DNA of 6,541 bases from Flavobacteriaceae bacterium (GTDB taxonomy: Bacteria; Bacteroidota; Bacteroidia; Flavobacteriales; Flavobacteriaceae): contig JAESTG010000426.1 in NCBI GenBank assembly GCA_016763715.1, positions 1 to 6,541 of the forward strand, in the 5' to 3' direction. Below are positions 1-6,213 of this stretch, piece after piece. Both the position numbers and the translations under genes were made by a program. Under the pieces are notes generated by a model. It had not been told where the DNA came from. It ran no database searches and was given only the letters and a program-made list of their open reading frames with translations. Position 1 is the stretch's first letter; each line of letters opens with the position of its first letter.

Positions 1-174
1 CAAGATTTTTTTGAAACTTTCTTAATTATTGAAGGAGAAGTAAAAGACAACACCAGCGGTGTCGTGATGAAGCCAAACGGAAAAGTTCACATGTGGAAAA
101 AAGGAACGCCACATGAACCTGAAGCAATGAAGGATTCTATATTAATGATATTTTGTAAGAAGTCAAATAATTAA
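1..174 (+). CDS. C-terminal part of a small cupin-like protein (5' end outside the window)
   Basis: The reading frame is open from the first base and ends at TAA 172-174, giving the last 57 residues of a protein whose start is not in the window. Seen: a segment E-T-F-L-I-I-E-G that fits the E(x6)G end of cupin motif 1. About 23 residues later comes K-G-T-P-H-E-P, which resembles the G-x-P-H part of cupin motif 2, then a hydrophobic strand 'SILMIF' and a short basic tail. This spacing and order are usual for single-domain cupins, small beta-barrels that often bind a metal or sugar. The upstream metal-binding histidines would lie outside the window, so activity cannot be judged. One base separates its stop from the next start, so it is probably co-transcribed with the tail-type genes. 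A different small beta-barrel phage protein is possible. The reading frame is secure; the family call is tentative. Confidence 0.6.
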   Translation, partial: QDFFETFLIIEGEVKDNTSGVVMKPNGKVHMWKKGTPHEPEAMKDSILMIFCKKSNN

Positions 175-175
175 A

Positions 176-643
176 ATGAGGAAAATAATAATAGTATTTG
201 CAATAATATTTACTACGATAAGTTATGCGGATGCTCAGAGAATAAAAGTTTCAAGCCAATTACAAAAAGCACCATTAGGAACAGAACACATACTTGTCAG
301 CGATTCACTCACAGGAAAATTATCATATGAAACATTATCATCTAAGTTAGCAGGTTCAGACACGTTACCAGCAGGAGGAAGCGACGGAGATATATTACAG
401 ACAGACGGATTAGGGAACTACACATGGGTAACACCATTATTCGGAGACACTCAGGACTTGTCCATTGAAGGAAGTACGATATCTTTAGTAGATGGAGGTT
501 CTGTAGATGTCTCTACTAGACTTATTTACTACGTAGATGATGTGGCAGCAACATCAGGAGGTGTGGTTTTTGAGCAGGAATACAAATTGGATGTTGGAAA
601 TGATTACGGAGTGGCAAAGGGAACAGTTAGAGTTAGACAATAA
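176..643 (+). CDS. Exported small tail-fibre-like protein (155 aa), function unknown
   Basis: The first ATG lies one base after the previous stop, so translation may be coupled. Residues 1-20 form a clear Sec signal peptide: K/R near the start, hydrophobic residues 4-16, then 'YADA' before Q21. The mature part holds three motifs I associate with Bacteroidota phage and surface fibre proteins. 'GDILQTDGLGNYTW' (71-84) is the DGxGNxxW motif also found in the tailspike downstream. 'LSIEGSTISLVDGGSVDV' (about 95-112) is a beta-strand-turn module. The third is a C-terminal block from about 119 with 'DDVAATSGGV', 'YKLDVGNDYG' and 'GTVRVR', which resembles small C-terminal modules of phage structural proteins. 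There is no membrane anchor after the signal peptide and no catalytic motif. I infer a minor tail or fibre-associated protein that can cross the inner membrane. The protein is small for a fibre and could be an adaptor or the remnant of a larger one. Confidence 0.8.
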   Translation: MRKIIIVFAIIFTTISYADAQRIKVSSQLQKAPLGTEHILVSDSLTGKLSYETLSSKLAGSDTLPAGGSDGDILQTDGLGNYTWVTPLFGDTQDLSIEGSTISLVDGGSVDVSTRLIYYVDDVAATSGGVVFEQEYKLDVGNDYGVAKGTVRVRQ

Positions 644-657
644 AAAAAACAGTAAAA

Positions 658-960
658 ATGAATAAATTATTAATTTTATTTTTCATGACAATTAGTTTGA
701 TGGGGCATAGCCAGAGGACTACTATAAATAAAATAGACCAAGGGGGTGGAAAGTTTCAAGTTGAGGAAACTAAGGTTTTCTCAGACAGCACATTAATTAC
801 AACCTTAAGTGTGGAAATGACAGAGATTGAAGCCGATGATTTAATGCTTTTTAAACTCGATGAAAAGACTCAAGACGAAGCGATTCTTGTGGCGAGAATT
901 GCAGATGCAACAGCATTGCTAATAAGGTTAAATGCAGAACTTACGTTACTACAAAATTAG
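658..960 (+). CDS. Small exported protein with C-terminal coiled coil (100 aa), function unknown
   Basis: It starts at ATG 658 after a 14-base, almost pure A leader and ends at TAG 958-960, six bases before the next gene. Residues 1-18 are a signal peptide (M-N-K, hydrophobic 4-15, 'MGHS' before Q19). The mature N-terminal part (about 20-50) is short, polar and likely beta. From about residue 52 to 98 the sequence is rich in E, D, A, L and I with regularly spaced hydrophobic residues ('DEAILVARIADATALLIRLN'), as expected for an amphipathic helix or coiled coil. No enzyme motif is visible. The gene sits between a small fibre-motif protein and the tailspike. An assembly chaperone, trimerisation partner or tail accessory protein is therefore plausible, but this is inference from position and helix content only. 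I do not recognise a named family. Confidence 0.75.
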   Translation: MNKLLILFFMTISLMGHSQRTTINKIDQGGGKFQVEETKVFSDSTLITTLSVEMTEIEADDLMLFKLDEKTQDEAILVARIADATALLIRLNAELTLLQN

Positions 961-966
961 AAAAAT

Positions 967-1650
967 ATGAAATATATATATGTGATTTTAGGGTTATTTA
1001 TTTACGTAACTGCGAATTCACAAATAGGAGGTAGTGGACTCTGTGAAGTAGATGCAGACCCCAATACGATACAAAGACTGGAAGTTCAATTAACAGATGA
1101 ATGTAAGTACGTTTATTTTGAAGGAGTTTATTATAAACATTATCCAAACCTACCAGTAGGTGAAAATTGGATAATTGAAGTCCAGTCTTTAATTTCAGAT
1201 ATAGAAGATGGTAGTGTTTATTTGAACCCACAACTTGCTAATTCGACATCGGCATTACCAGAACCGATAGGGGAAAACTCAATAGATTTACAAACAGACA
1301 GAGCAGCTGGATACCATGCTGTTACTGGTGATAACTCTATTGCTTTGGGTCAGAAAATGACTGTTTGGAATCAGTACTCTATCGGCATTGGATACGAAAC
1401 TAGCGCTTTTGGTAATTACGGAACATCAATGGGTTATAAATCTAGGACTAATCATTCAGGAGCGACAGCAATCGGGAATGACGTTATAACCAGATCTCTA
1501 AATGAAGTAGTGTTAGGAGCATTCAATGAAAATAGTTTTATATCTGATGGTTTCAATTGGAATCTAAAAGATAAAGTATTTAGCATAGGAAACGGAACTA
1601 GTAGCGCGGCAAGTCTGATGCATTCACTATTTTTAAATCAGGGGCGGTGA
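967..1650 (+). CDS. N-terminal piece of a frameshifted tailspike/fibre protein: signal peptide plus YadA-head-like repeats
   Basis: This 227-residue frame starts at ATG 967, six bases after the previous stop. Residues 1-18 form a signal peptide (M-K-Y, hydrophobic 4-15, 'TANS' before Q19). Residues 20-70 hold a small domain with two cysteines (C26, C46) and 'YVYFEGVYYKHYPNLP', possibly a disulphide-linked cap. From about 105 ('SIDLQTDR') to 175 there are glycine-spaced repeats such as 'GDNSIALG', 'QYSIGIGYETSAFG' and 'GATAIG'. They match the left-handed beta-roll pattern of YadA/trimeric-adhesin heads, also used in phage fibres. Residues 204-215 read 'VFSIGNGTSSAA', a motif that normally continues with R-S-D-A-(L/F)-T-(V/I)-(L/F)-K-x-G. 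Here the frame instead ends in an unrelated tail, 'SLMHSLFLNQGR'. The expected continuation is present one frame over and leads into the next gene. I therefore regard this as the 5' fragment of a longer gene, although a separately made short protein cannot be excluded. Confidence 0.8.
   Translation: MKYIYVILGLFIYVTANSQIGGSGLCEVDADPNTIQRLEVQLTDECKYVYFEGVYYKHYPNLPVGENWIIEVQSLISDIEDGSVYLNPQLANSTSALPEPIGENSIDLQTDRAAGYHAVTGDNSIALGQKMTVWNQYSIGIGYETSAFGNYGTSMGYKSRTNHSGATAIGNDVITRSLNEVVLGAFNENSFISDGFNWNLKDKVFSIGNGTSSAASLMHSLFLNQGR
1605..1650 (+). other. Frame-switch interval between the two tailspike pieces
   Basis: Both reading frames are open only here: the downstream frame has TAG at 1602-1604 and the upstream frame ends at TGA 1648-1650. 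The motif-compatible switch point lies at about 1611-1616. A slippery-like heptamer A TTT TTA (1629-1635, in phase with the upstream frame) is also present. It starts with A instead of T, and slipping there would leave S-L-M-H-S-L in place of the expected R-S-D-A-F-T. It is therefore the weaker explanation. Confidence 0.65.
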
Positions 1651-4600
1651 TGTTTGACAATGTACCAGACAACACCCTGTCAGATATTCCAAACCCACAA
1701 TCAGGAATGATGATTTATAATAATTCAAATAGTCAATTTGAATGGCACAATGGGGTTAATTGGAGCAGCTTCGGAGGAGGAGGAGGAGATAATGTTTATT
1801 CTATCGATGGAACACTAACCAACAATAGAATAATAGACATTTCAAATTTCTCATTCAACATATTTGATGGGGTTCATAATCTATTATCACTTGGATCAGC
1901 AGTTAATAAATTTAGATCCCCATTATCCGTTGGTGATTTTTCAACAGTTGAATTATACACAACGGCAGCAGTAATGAAAGCCAGTAATAACGCGTCTCGA
2001 ATTATAGCTACTACCGCTGGGTCAGCAGCAGCACCAAGTAGTCTGCCAGACCCTTATGTAGGGATGGAAAAAATAACAGGAGCCTCAGATCATAAAGGAT
2101 TTATGGTTGACACAAATGGTAAGTTATATATCAGGGCAAATGGTTATGAAAATGCGGCTACAGGAAACACTATATTGAAGACAGATATTATAGGTGAAAT
2201 TGTATACAGTGATTATAATTTACCTGAAATAGATGGATCAACAGGTCAAGTATTATCTACTGATGGTTTAGGAAATGTTAGTTGGGGTGATAATACACCG
2301 ACAGCAGGATTGTGGGCAGATGCAACACCTGACAATTGGATATATAGAAATGGCCCAGTTTCAATATCAAACGACGATCCGTTTTCATTTTTATACGATT
2401 TATTCGTTGAAGGTGTGAACGGACTTGGCACTACCAGCGTGACAGTTAATAACTCTGTAATAACAGGTCAATCCAGTGTGAATATTAGTGCCAACGGAAA
2501 TAGCCCAATTTCTATAATATCATTTGGATCGTCATCAGGCGGAACAACATTTGGGAGTGGTTCTTCAGGAACGTCATTAATAAATGGGGGTGCATTCTTA
2601 AATCTCCAAGCAAATACCGAAATAAAGTTCGGGTCCAGTTCATCAACACAACCTGAGTTGATTATTAAAAAAGACAGTGTAATTATCAATGGAATAGTCA
2701 TTGATGGTGATGGAGACACAGCGACGGTTAATCAAGTCTTAGGAAATATAGACGGAATATTAAATTGGGTAGATGGAGGTTCAAATCAATTGAAAACGAC
2801 TTTTGACAGTTATTCTGAAGTCCGAGGGTATGATCATAATAATAGTGGAAATTCTATTGTCATAAAAGACGAGACTTATACATTTAATTCGATAAGTTAC
2901 ATAACGATAGGAGGCGTTTTCTATAGATCCGCGACAGGAACAGAAAACGGTTCTACAGTGATAGTCGCCAGTGACGCAACAATTTGGAAAAGAACAGCGA
3001 TAGATAACACATTCATTCCAGAATGGTTCAGAGTGGGCGGATATGACGTAGATGGAACAAATTATGTAGATAAACTTACGTCGCCTGACGGAATCTATAA
3101 TGATTGCGATAGGGTAATCGGATGTTCAATTCTAGCGAATGAGAAAGGCACTATTCATCTAGGCACTATAATAAATCAATATGACATTGACATAAATGTT
3201 CCGATTTTTAAAGATCAAATCTGGAACATGAATGGAGTTAATTTAGATAGAATGGATAGTCCTTCAGTAACAGGAAGTTCAAACACTTCAACGGTTGTGA
3301 CATTGGGTACCGCTGATTCTGGATTCAGAGTAGGGCAGTTCATTGTTCTTTTAGACCCTTCTGCTCCAAATGGAGGGCAGGGTGATGGTGAAAACAGCCA
3401 TAGTCTTACATCTACCAGTTCACAAACAATAACAAATGTCTCAGGAACAACGATAACAGTAAATGGAGCAAGCGGAGGATTCGGGGCTAATATAGCGAAC
3501 GGTATAGCTATGGTGGAGTCTATCACATTCGGAATACAAGTAGGTGATTTTGGAAATATAACAATTAATAACGGATACTTCGATGGGAACGCCACTAATG
3601 GAGGCGTTGTTTTGTTTACAAGTCCAAAGGGGTTTCAAAGTGGATTTTCAGGAGATTGGAGATATAGCTATTCAATATTGTTAGGGTCGTCAACAAATGA
3701 CGCATCAATAACAAATTGTTTTGTTTACGACACACCGTCAGAGTGTATCAGTTTTGCCTCAGGGTTGGTTGATGAAACCAGATACCAGAACTTAGGAGGT
3801 TCGTTTGTGCATGCTTCAAGCGGAGTTGATACTATTAATGGAATTACTCTTAGAAATTGTAAAGGTAATGGAAGTAATCAAGTGGGTGATGATATTATGG
3901 GGCATTCTGAAGCCGTACTAACATTTTCGGCGAATCCGCACAATGCTAAAATTATAAATTGTGTTTTTTCAAACGGAGAAGAGTCTATAATAGGCAATAA
4001 CAATAGCACACTAGGAGTGAAGGGAGGAGACATCCATGTAAGTGGTAGTAATTTCACAAACTTTAAATATTTATTTCTATCAACCACATCAACATCATCC
4101 GAAGAAAATGGAGATATTTATTTTTATAAAAACTTTTTCTATAATTGCGGGGACACCTATATAGTAGGAAATACAACGAACGATATTAACAATATTGTGT
4201 TTGATCACAATTATTTCAATCATACTAGGTTTGCGTTTTCAAAAGCAGATGGGTTAAGATTCACCCACAACATGATAGACACGATAGAGACAGGAGAGTC
4301 ATACACTCTTTCACCACTCACAGGATCGCAGGTGAATAAGCACCAGTTTATAATTAGCGAAAGTAATAATACGTTAATCATGGGTAATTCATTCATGGGG
4401 AGGAAGTTGTACGACGCTGAATGTCAAGGAGGAATTACGTATCAGATATTCAATACTGGTCATCCTGACGATGATGACTTTATTAAATACCAAAATATAC
4501 GAATAAAAGACAATTTGGTTGAAAATTATTATAAGGGGATTGCAGGAACAGGTTCGACATATTTTGCAGGATTGCAAAGAGAACATGTGGGTTGGGAGTT

Positions 4601-5048
4601 TAGTGGAAATATAATAAAAATGTCAAAAGATGCAGCTGGAATCCCATTAAATTACGGATCTGGAATAGAAGCATATGCAGGAATGGTGGTTAGAGATAAC
4701 ACTATATTTCAAGGAAATAAATCGAGTGGTACTCATAACCCCATTGCTGCACATGGTATACATGATGCTCTTGATGGCGACAACGAAAGGCAACGTTTAG
4801 TTGGCGCTATAATAGAAAACAATACTATTTACTCAAATTTGAGTCTAGGATTACCTAGAAGCATATTTGTTGGTGCTAACGGAAATAGTTCTAATAACCA
4901 ATATAACGTTACCGTAAAAGGTAACAGAATAGGAGCAGTTATTACTGCAGGTGCAATCCAATTTGCATCTGGATTTATTATTAATAATAACCTTATTAAT
5001 TCGACAAATTTAATTGAACTAACAAACAGGTCAACACCTGTTTGGTAA
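1647..5048 (+). CDS. Phage tailspike-like right-handed beta-helix protein (1133 aa; 3' piece of a frameshifted gene)
   Basis: This frame overlaps the previous one by four bases (GTGA). It can start at GTG 1647 or ATG 1650, and AGGGG at 1640-1644 may be only a chance Shine-Dalgarno. Residues 1-40 contain 'NPQSGMMIYNNSNSQFEW', a motif from the neck of Bacteroidota fibre proteins, followed by five glycines (43-47). The neck motif 'GQVLSTDGLGNVSW' is at 200-213 and a weaker copy, 'NQVLGNIDGILNW', at 362-374. Residues 422-461 (GGVFYR, ENGSTVI, WKR, PEWF) match the entry region of pectate-lyase-like tailspikes. 'DGIYNDCDRVIG' stands where such proteins usually have DGxxDDTxAIQ. From about 625 to 1125 there are repeated short beta-strands with N/G turns and runs such as 'ITINNGYFDGN' and 'AKIINCVFSNG', typical of a right-handed beta-helix. 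I see no assignable catalytic residues and no type IX secretion C-terminal domain. The likely role is glycan or receptor binding, possibly depolymerisation. It has no signal peptide of its own, unlike its intact tail-type neighbours. Confidence 0.85.
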   Translation: MMFDNVPDNTLSDIPNPQSGMMIYNNSNSQFEWHNGVNWSSFGGGGGDNVYSIDGTLTNNRIIDISNFSFNIFDGVHNLLSLGSAVNKFRSPLSVGDFSTVELYTTAAVMKASNNASRIIATTAGSAAAPSSLPDPYVGMEKITGASDHKGFMVDTNGKLYIRANGYENAATGNTILKTDIIGEIVYSDYNLPEIDGSTGQVLSTDGLGNVSWGDNTPTAGLWADATPDNWIYRNGPVSISNDDPFSFLYDLFVEGVNGLGTTSVTVNNSVITGQSSVNISANGNSPISIISFGSSSGGTTFGSGSSGTSLINGGAFLNLQANTEIKFGSSSSTQPELIIKKDSVIINGIVIDGDGDTATVNQVLGNIDGILNWVDGGSNQLKTTFDSYSEVRGYDHNNSGNSIVIKDETYTFNSISYITIGGVFYRSATGTENGSTVIVASDATIWKRTAIDNTFIPEWFRVGGYDVDGTNYVDKLTSPDGIYNDCDRVIGCSILANEKGTIHLGTIINQYDIDINVPIFKDQIWNMNGVNLDRMDSPSVTGSSNTSTVVTLGTADSGFRVGQFIVLLDPSAPNGGQGDGENSHSLTSTSSQTITNVSGTTITVNGASGGFGANIANGIAMVESITFGIQVGDFGNITINNGYFDGNATNGGVVLFTSPKGFQSGFSGDWRYSYSILLGSSTNDASITNCFVYDTPSECISFASGLVDETRYQNLGGSFVHASSGVDTINGITLRNCKGNGSNQVGDDIMGHSEAVLTFSANPHNAKIINCVFSNGEESIIGNNNSTLGVKGGDIHVSGSNFTNFKYLFLSTTSTSSEENGDIYFYKNFFYNCGDTYIVGNTTNDINNIVFDHNYFNHTRFAFSKADGLRFTHNMIDTIETGESYTLSPLTGSQVNKHQFIISESNNTLIMGNSFMGRKLYDAECQGGITYQIFNTGHPDDDDFIKYQNIRIKDNLVENYYKGIAGTGSTYFAGLQREHVGWEFSGNIIKMSKDAAGIPLNYGSGIEAYAGMVVRDNTIFQGNKSSGTHNPIAAHGIHDALDGDNERQRLVGAIIENNTIYSNLSLGLPRSIFVGANGNSSNNQYNVTVKGNRIGAVITAGAIQFASGFIINNNLINSTNLIELTNRSTPVW
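1773..1787 (+). repeat. Five GGA triplets encoding a pentaglycine linker
   Basis: Five consecutive GGA codons encode residues 43-47 of the downstream tailspike piece, directly after the 'HNGVNWSSF' neck segment. The run is probably a flexible hinge between neck and shaft. Short tandem triplets can change copy number by slippage, which here would lengthen or shorten the linker without breaking the frame. Confidence 0.6.
5023..5044. repeat. Perfect 9-bp inverted repeat ending just before the tailspike stop codon
   Basis: CAAACAGGT (5023-5031) and ACCTGTTTG (5036-5044) are exact reverse complements separated by the loop CAAC. The stem ends one base before the TAA stop at 5046-5048, and the next gene starts 19 bases after that stop. 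In RNA this would form a stable 9-bp hairpin with a four-base loop. No T-run follows on either strand, so it is not a standard intrinsic terminator. It could act as a processing or stability element that separates expression of the two tail genes, or it could be chance within coding sequence. Confidence 0.5.
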
Positions 5049-5055
5049 CATAAAA

Positions 5056-5080
5056 AAGTACATAAGAATGAAGTACATAA
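5056..5080 (+). repeat. 10-bp direct repeat flanking a start codon
   Basis: AAGTACATAA occurs at 5056-5065 and again at 5071-5080, with a 15-base period. The ATG at 5068 lies between the copies. The second copy encodes residues 2-4 (K-Y-I) of the signal peptide, and the first forms most of the untranslated leader. It may be a small tandem duplication of the gene start. A regulatory role is not shown. Confidence 0.5.
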
Positions 5081-6192
5081 TATTTTTATTAATGACAGTA
5101 ACTTACTGTCTAGATTTGGAAGGACAACGAACAGTTCCTAATGAAATAGATACAACATATATTTTATCTACGAAAAATGGAAATATAGAATTTATAAATT
5201 CTTCTATATTGAAATTCGATCTCCTAAACCAAGCACCATTAGGATCTGCCGCTGGGTCAATAAACTACGACCCCATAAAGGGCACAATGAATGTTCGAAA
5301 TGCATTCACTGGATCTTCAATCCAAGTCGGTCAAGAACTTGTCAACTATGTTATCAATAACACAGGAGTATCTATACCAGACGGTAAAGCCGTTTACTTC
5401 AGTGATTTCGATGAAGGTAATGATGCATTTGAAATAAGCCTATCAAACGCGGGTGTTCAATCCAAGGCTAAAGTAAAGGGATTTACAACCACCACTATGC
5501 CTAATGGAGCATTTGGCTTAATAACACCATTTGGGCGTGTTAATAATTTAAACACATCTACTTTCGTTGGAGAAGGAGGAAAGGAAGTTTATCTGTCTGA
5601 CTCCTCAGACGGAGATATAACAACCACAAAGCCCCCTATTGCCATACAGGTAGGTTATTTGGGTAAAATACATGCTACTTCAGGATTTATAGAGGTAGAA
5701 ATAAGAGAATTAGAGAAATCTATATACGGAGAATATTACCACAGCGCTAACCAGACATTTACTGCGAGCATTACGACGGAAGTTCTTTCTGATTCTATAA
5801 GTGAATCATCTGGAATCATTCACACACTGCCGAACATTTGGGAATTTCCATTTACAGGTGTTTATCAAGTTTCGATAGAGCCACAATATAATAGAACAGC
5901 TGGCGGAGGTGTTGATGTTATTAACATTTTTACAAGCATAGACAGTGGATCAGGATTTATAAATAAAACAGCTTCTAATATAAAAATATCTGTTAATACT
6001 TCTAATTCGACAAACGTTTCGTCTTTAACCACTACTTTTAGAATCGAAAACTCAAACGACAGAGCTAAAATATTAATTCAAGTCGAAGATTCTGATTTAA
6101 TACTTTCAGCATTTGCGGCAAGCGGAATTGCCCCGAACGATATTCCGTTTACTCCGTCTATTATAGTTAATATATTCAGAATAGGTGATTGA
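5068..6192 (+). CDS. Exported phage tail/fibre protein with C-terminal beta-sandwich (374 aa)
   Basis: ATG 5068 follows the tailspike stop by 19 bases. Residues 1-19 form a signal peptide (M-K-Y, hydrophobic 4-13, then 'DLEG' before Q20). C14 does not sit in a normal lipobox. Residues about 55-212 look like a known type of phage tail domain. Landmarks are 'QAPLGSAAGSINYD', 'VGQELVNYVINNTG', 'IPDGKAVYFSD', 'GFTTTTMPNGAFGLITPFG', 'VGEGGKEVYLSDSSDGDITT' and 'VGYLGKIHATSGFIEVEI'. I recognise this pattern (valency-type N-N-T-G / G-K-A-V-Y / V-Y-L-S strands) from tail fibre or baseplate-like proteins but cannot name the family with certainty. Residues about 220-374 start with 'YYHSANQTFTAS', include 'WEFPFTGVYQVSIEPQY' and end in beta-strands. 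This suggests a C1q/TNF-like or other jelly-roll tip domain, which often binds receptors or glycans. The likely role is a second receptor-binding or fibre-tip protein partnering the tailspike. Confidence 0.8.
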   Translation: MKYIIFLLMTVTYCLDLEGQRTVPNEIDTTYILSTKNGNIEFINSSILKFDLLNQAPLGSAAGSINYDPIKGTMNVRNAFTGSSIQVGQELVNYVINNTGVSIPDGKAVYFSDFDEGNDAFEISLSNAGVQSKAKVKGFTTTTMPNGAFGLITPFGRVNNLNTSTFVGEGGKEVYLSDSSDGDITTTKPPIAIQVGYLGKIHATSGFIEVEIRELEKSIYGEYYHSANQTFTASITTEVLSDSISESSGIIHTLPNIWEFPFTGVYQVSIEPQYNRTAGGGVDVINIFTSIDSGSGFINKTASNIKISVNTSNSTNVSSLTTTFRIENSNDRAKILIQVEDSDLILSAFAASGIAPNDIPFTPSIIVNIFRIGD

Positions 6193-6213
6193 TTAAAACT
6201 TAAAACACTACTT

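Larger units (their letters stand above)
967..5048 (+). pseudogene. Reconstructed full tailspike gene split by a one-base frameshift
   Basis: Joining the two pieces gives one protein of about 1,360 residues. In order it has a signal peptide, a small cysteine-containing cap, YadA-head-like repeats, the 'SIGNGTSSAA' motif, neck motifs, a tailspike entry domain and a beta-helix. The junction is precise. The first frame reads S-S-A-A up to 1611. The second frame reads S-D-A-F-T-I-F-K-S-G-A-V from 1614 and continues into the 1133-residue frame. One added base around 1611-1614 (for example AGG TCT in place of AGTCT) would restore A-A-R-S-D-A-F-T-I-F-K, which is the motif I expect in these proteins. 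The second frame has a stop at 1602-1604, so the switch must occur after that. Possible explanations are a real inactivating or phase-switching deletion, a sequencing or assembly indel, or recoding. I favour an indel; whether it is biological cannot be decided from one sequence. Confidence 0.7.

Noticed and set aside
998..1231. 77-residue minus-strand frame opposite the start of the tailspike gene
   Set aside because: It overlaps a well-supported signal-peptide protein and has no motif or plausible leader. It is a shadow frame.
1629..1635. A TTT TTA as a programmed -1 frameshift site joining the two tailspike pieces
   Set aside because: It is in the correct phase and direction, but the first base mismatches the canonical heptamer. 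No strong downstream stem or pseudoknot is evident, and slipping there would not restore the RSDAFTIF motif that the other frame encodes from 1614 onward.
967..1650. Host trimeric autotransporter adhesin because of YadA-head-like repeats
   Set aside because: Neither piece has a C-terminal membrane-anchor barrel, and the gene continues into a tailspike-type beta-helix. The repeats are also common in phage fibres.
3215..3595. 126-residue open frame on the minus strand
   Set aside because: It is antisense to the beta-helix coding region, very rich in proline and isoleucine as expected from complementing G/N-rich codons, and has no recognisable domain. The + strand frame explains the region fully.
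4800..5048. Type IX secretion C-terminal sorting domain at the end of the tailspike
   Set aside because: The last residues are beta-helix-like and end in 'NRSTPVW' without the usual conserved motifs of that sorting domain.
5023..5066. Rho-independent terminator between the two large tail genes
   Set aside because: The hairpin is real, but neither strand has a T-run next to it and the stem is only moderately GC-rich.
5101..5115. Lipoprotein signal around C14 of the 374-aa protein
   Set aside because: The residues before the cysteine (T-V-T-Y) do not form a lipobox. A type I cleavage before Q20 matches the neighbours better.
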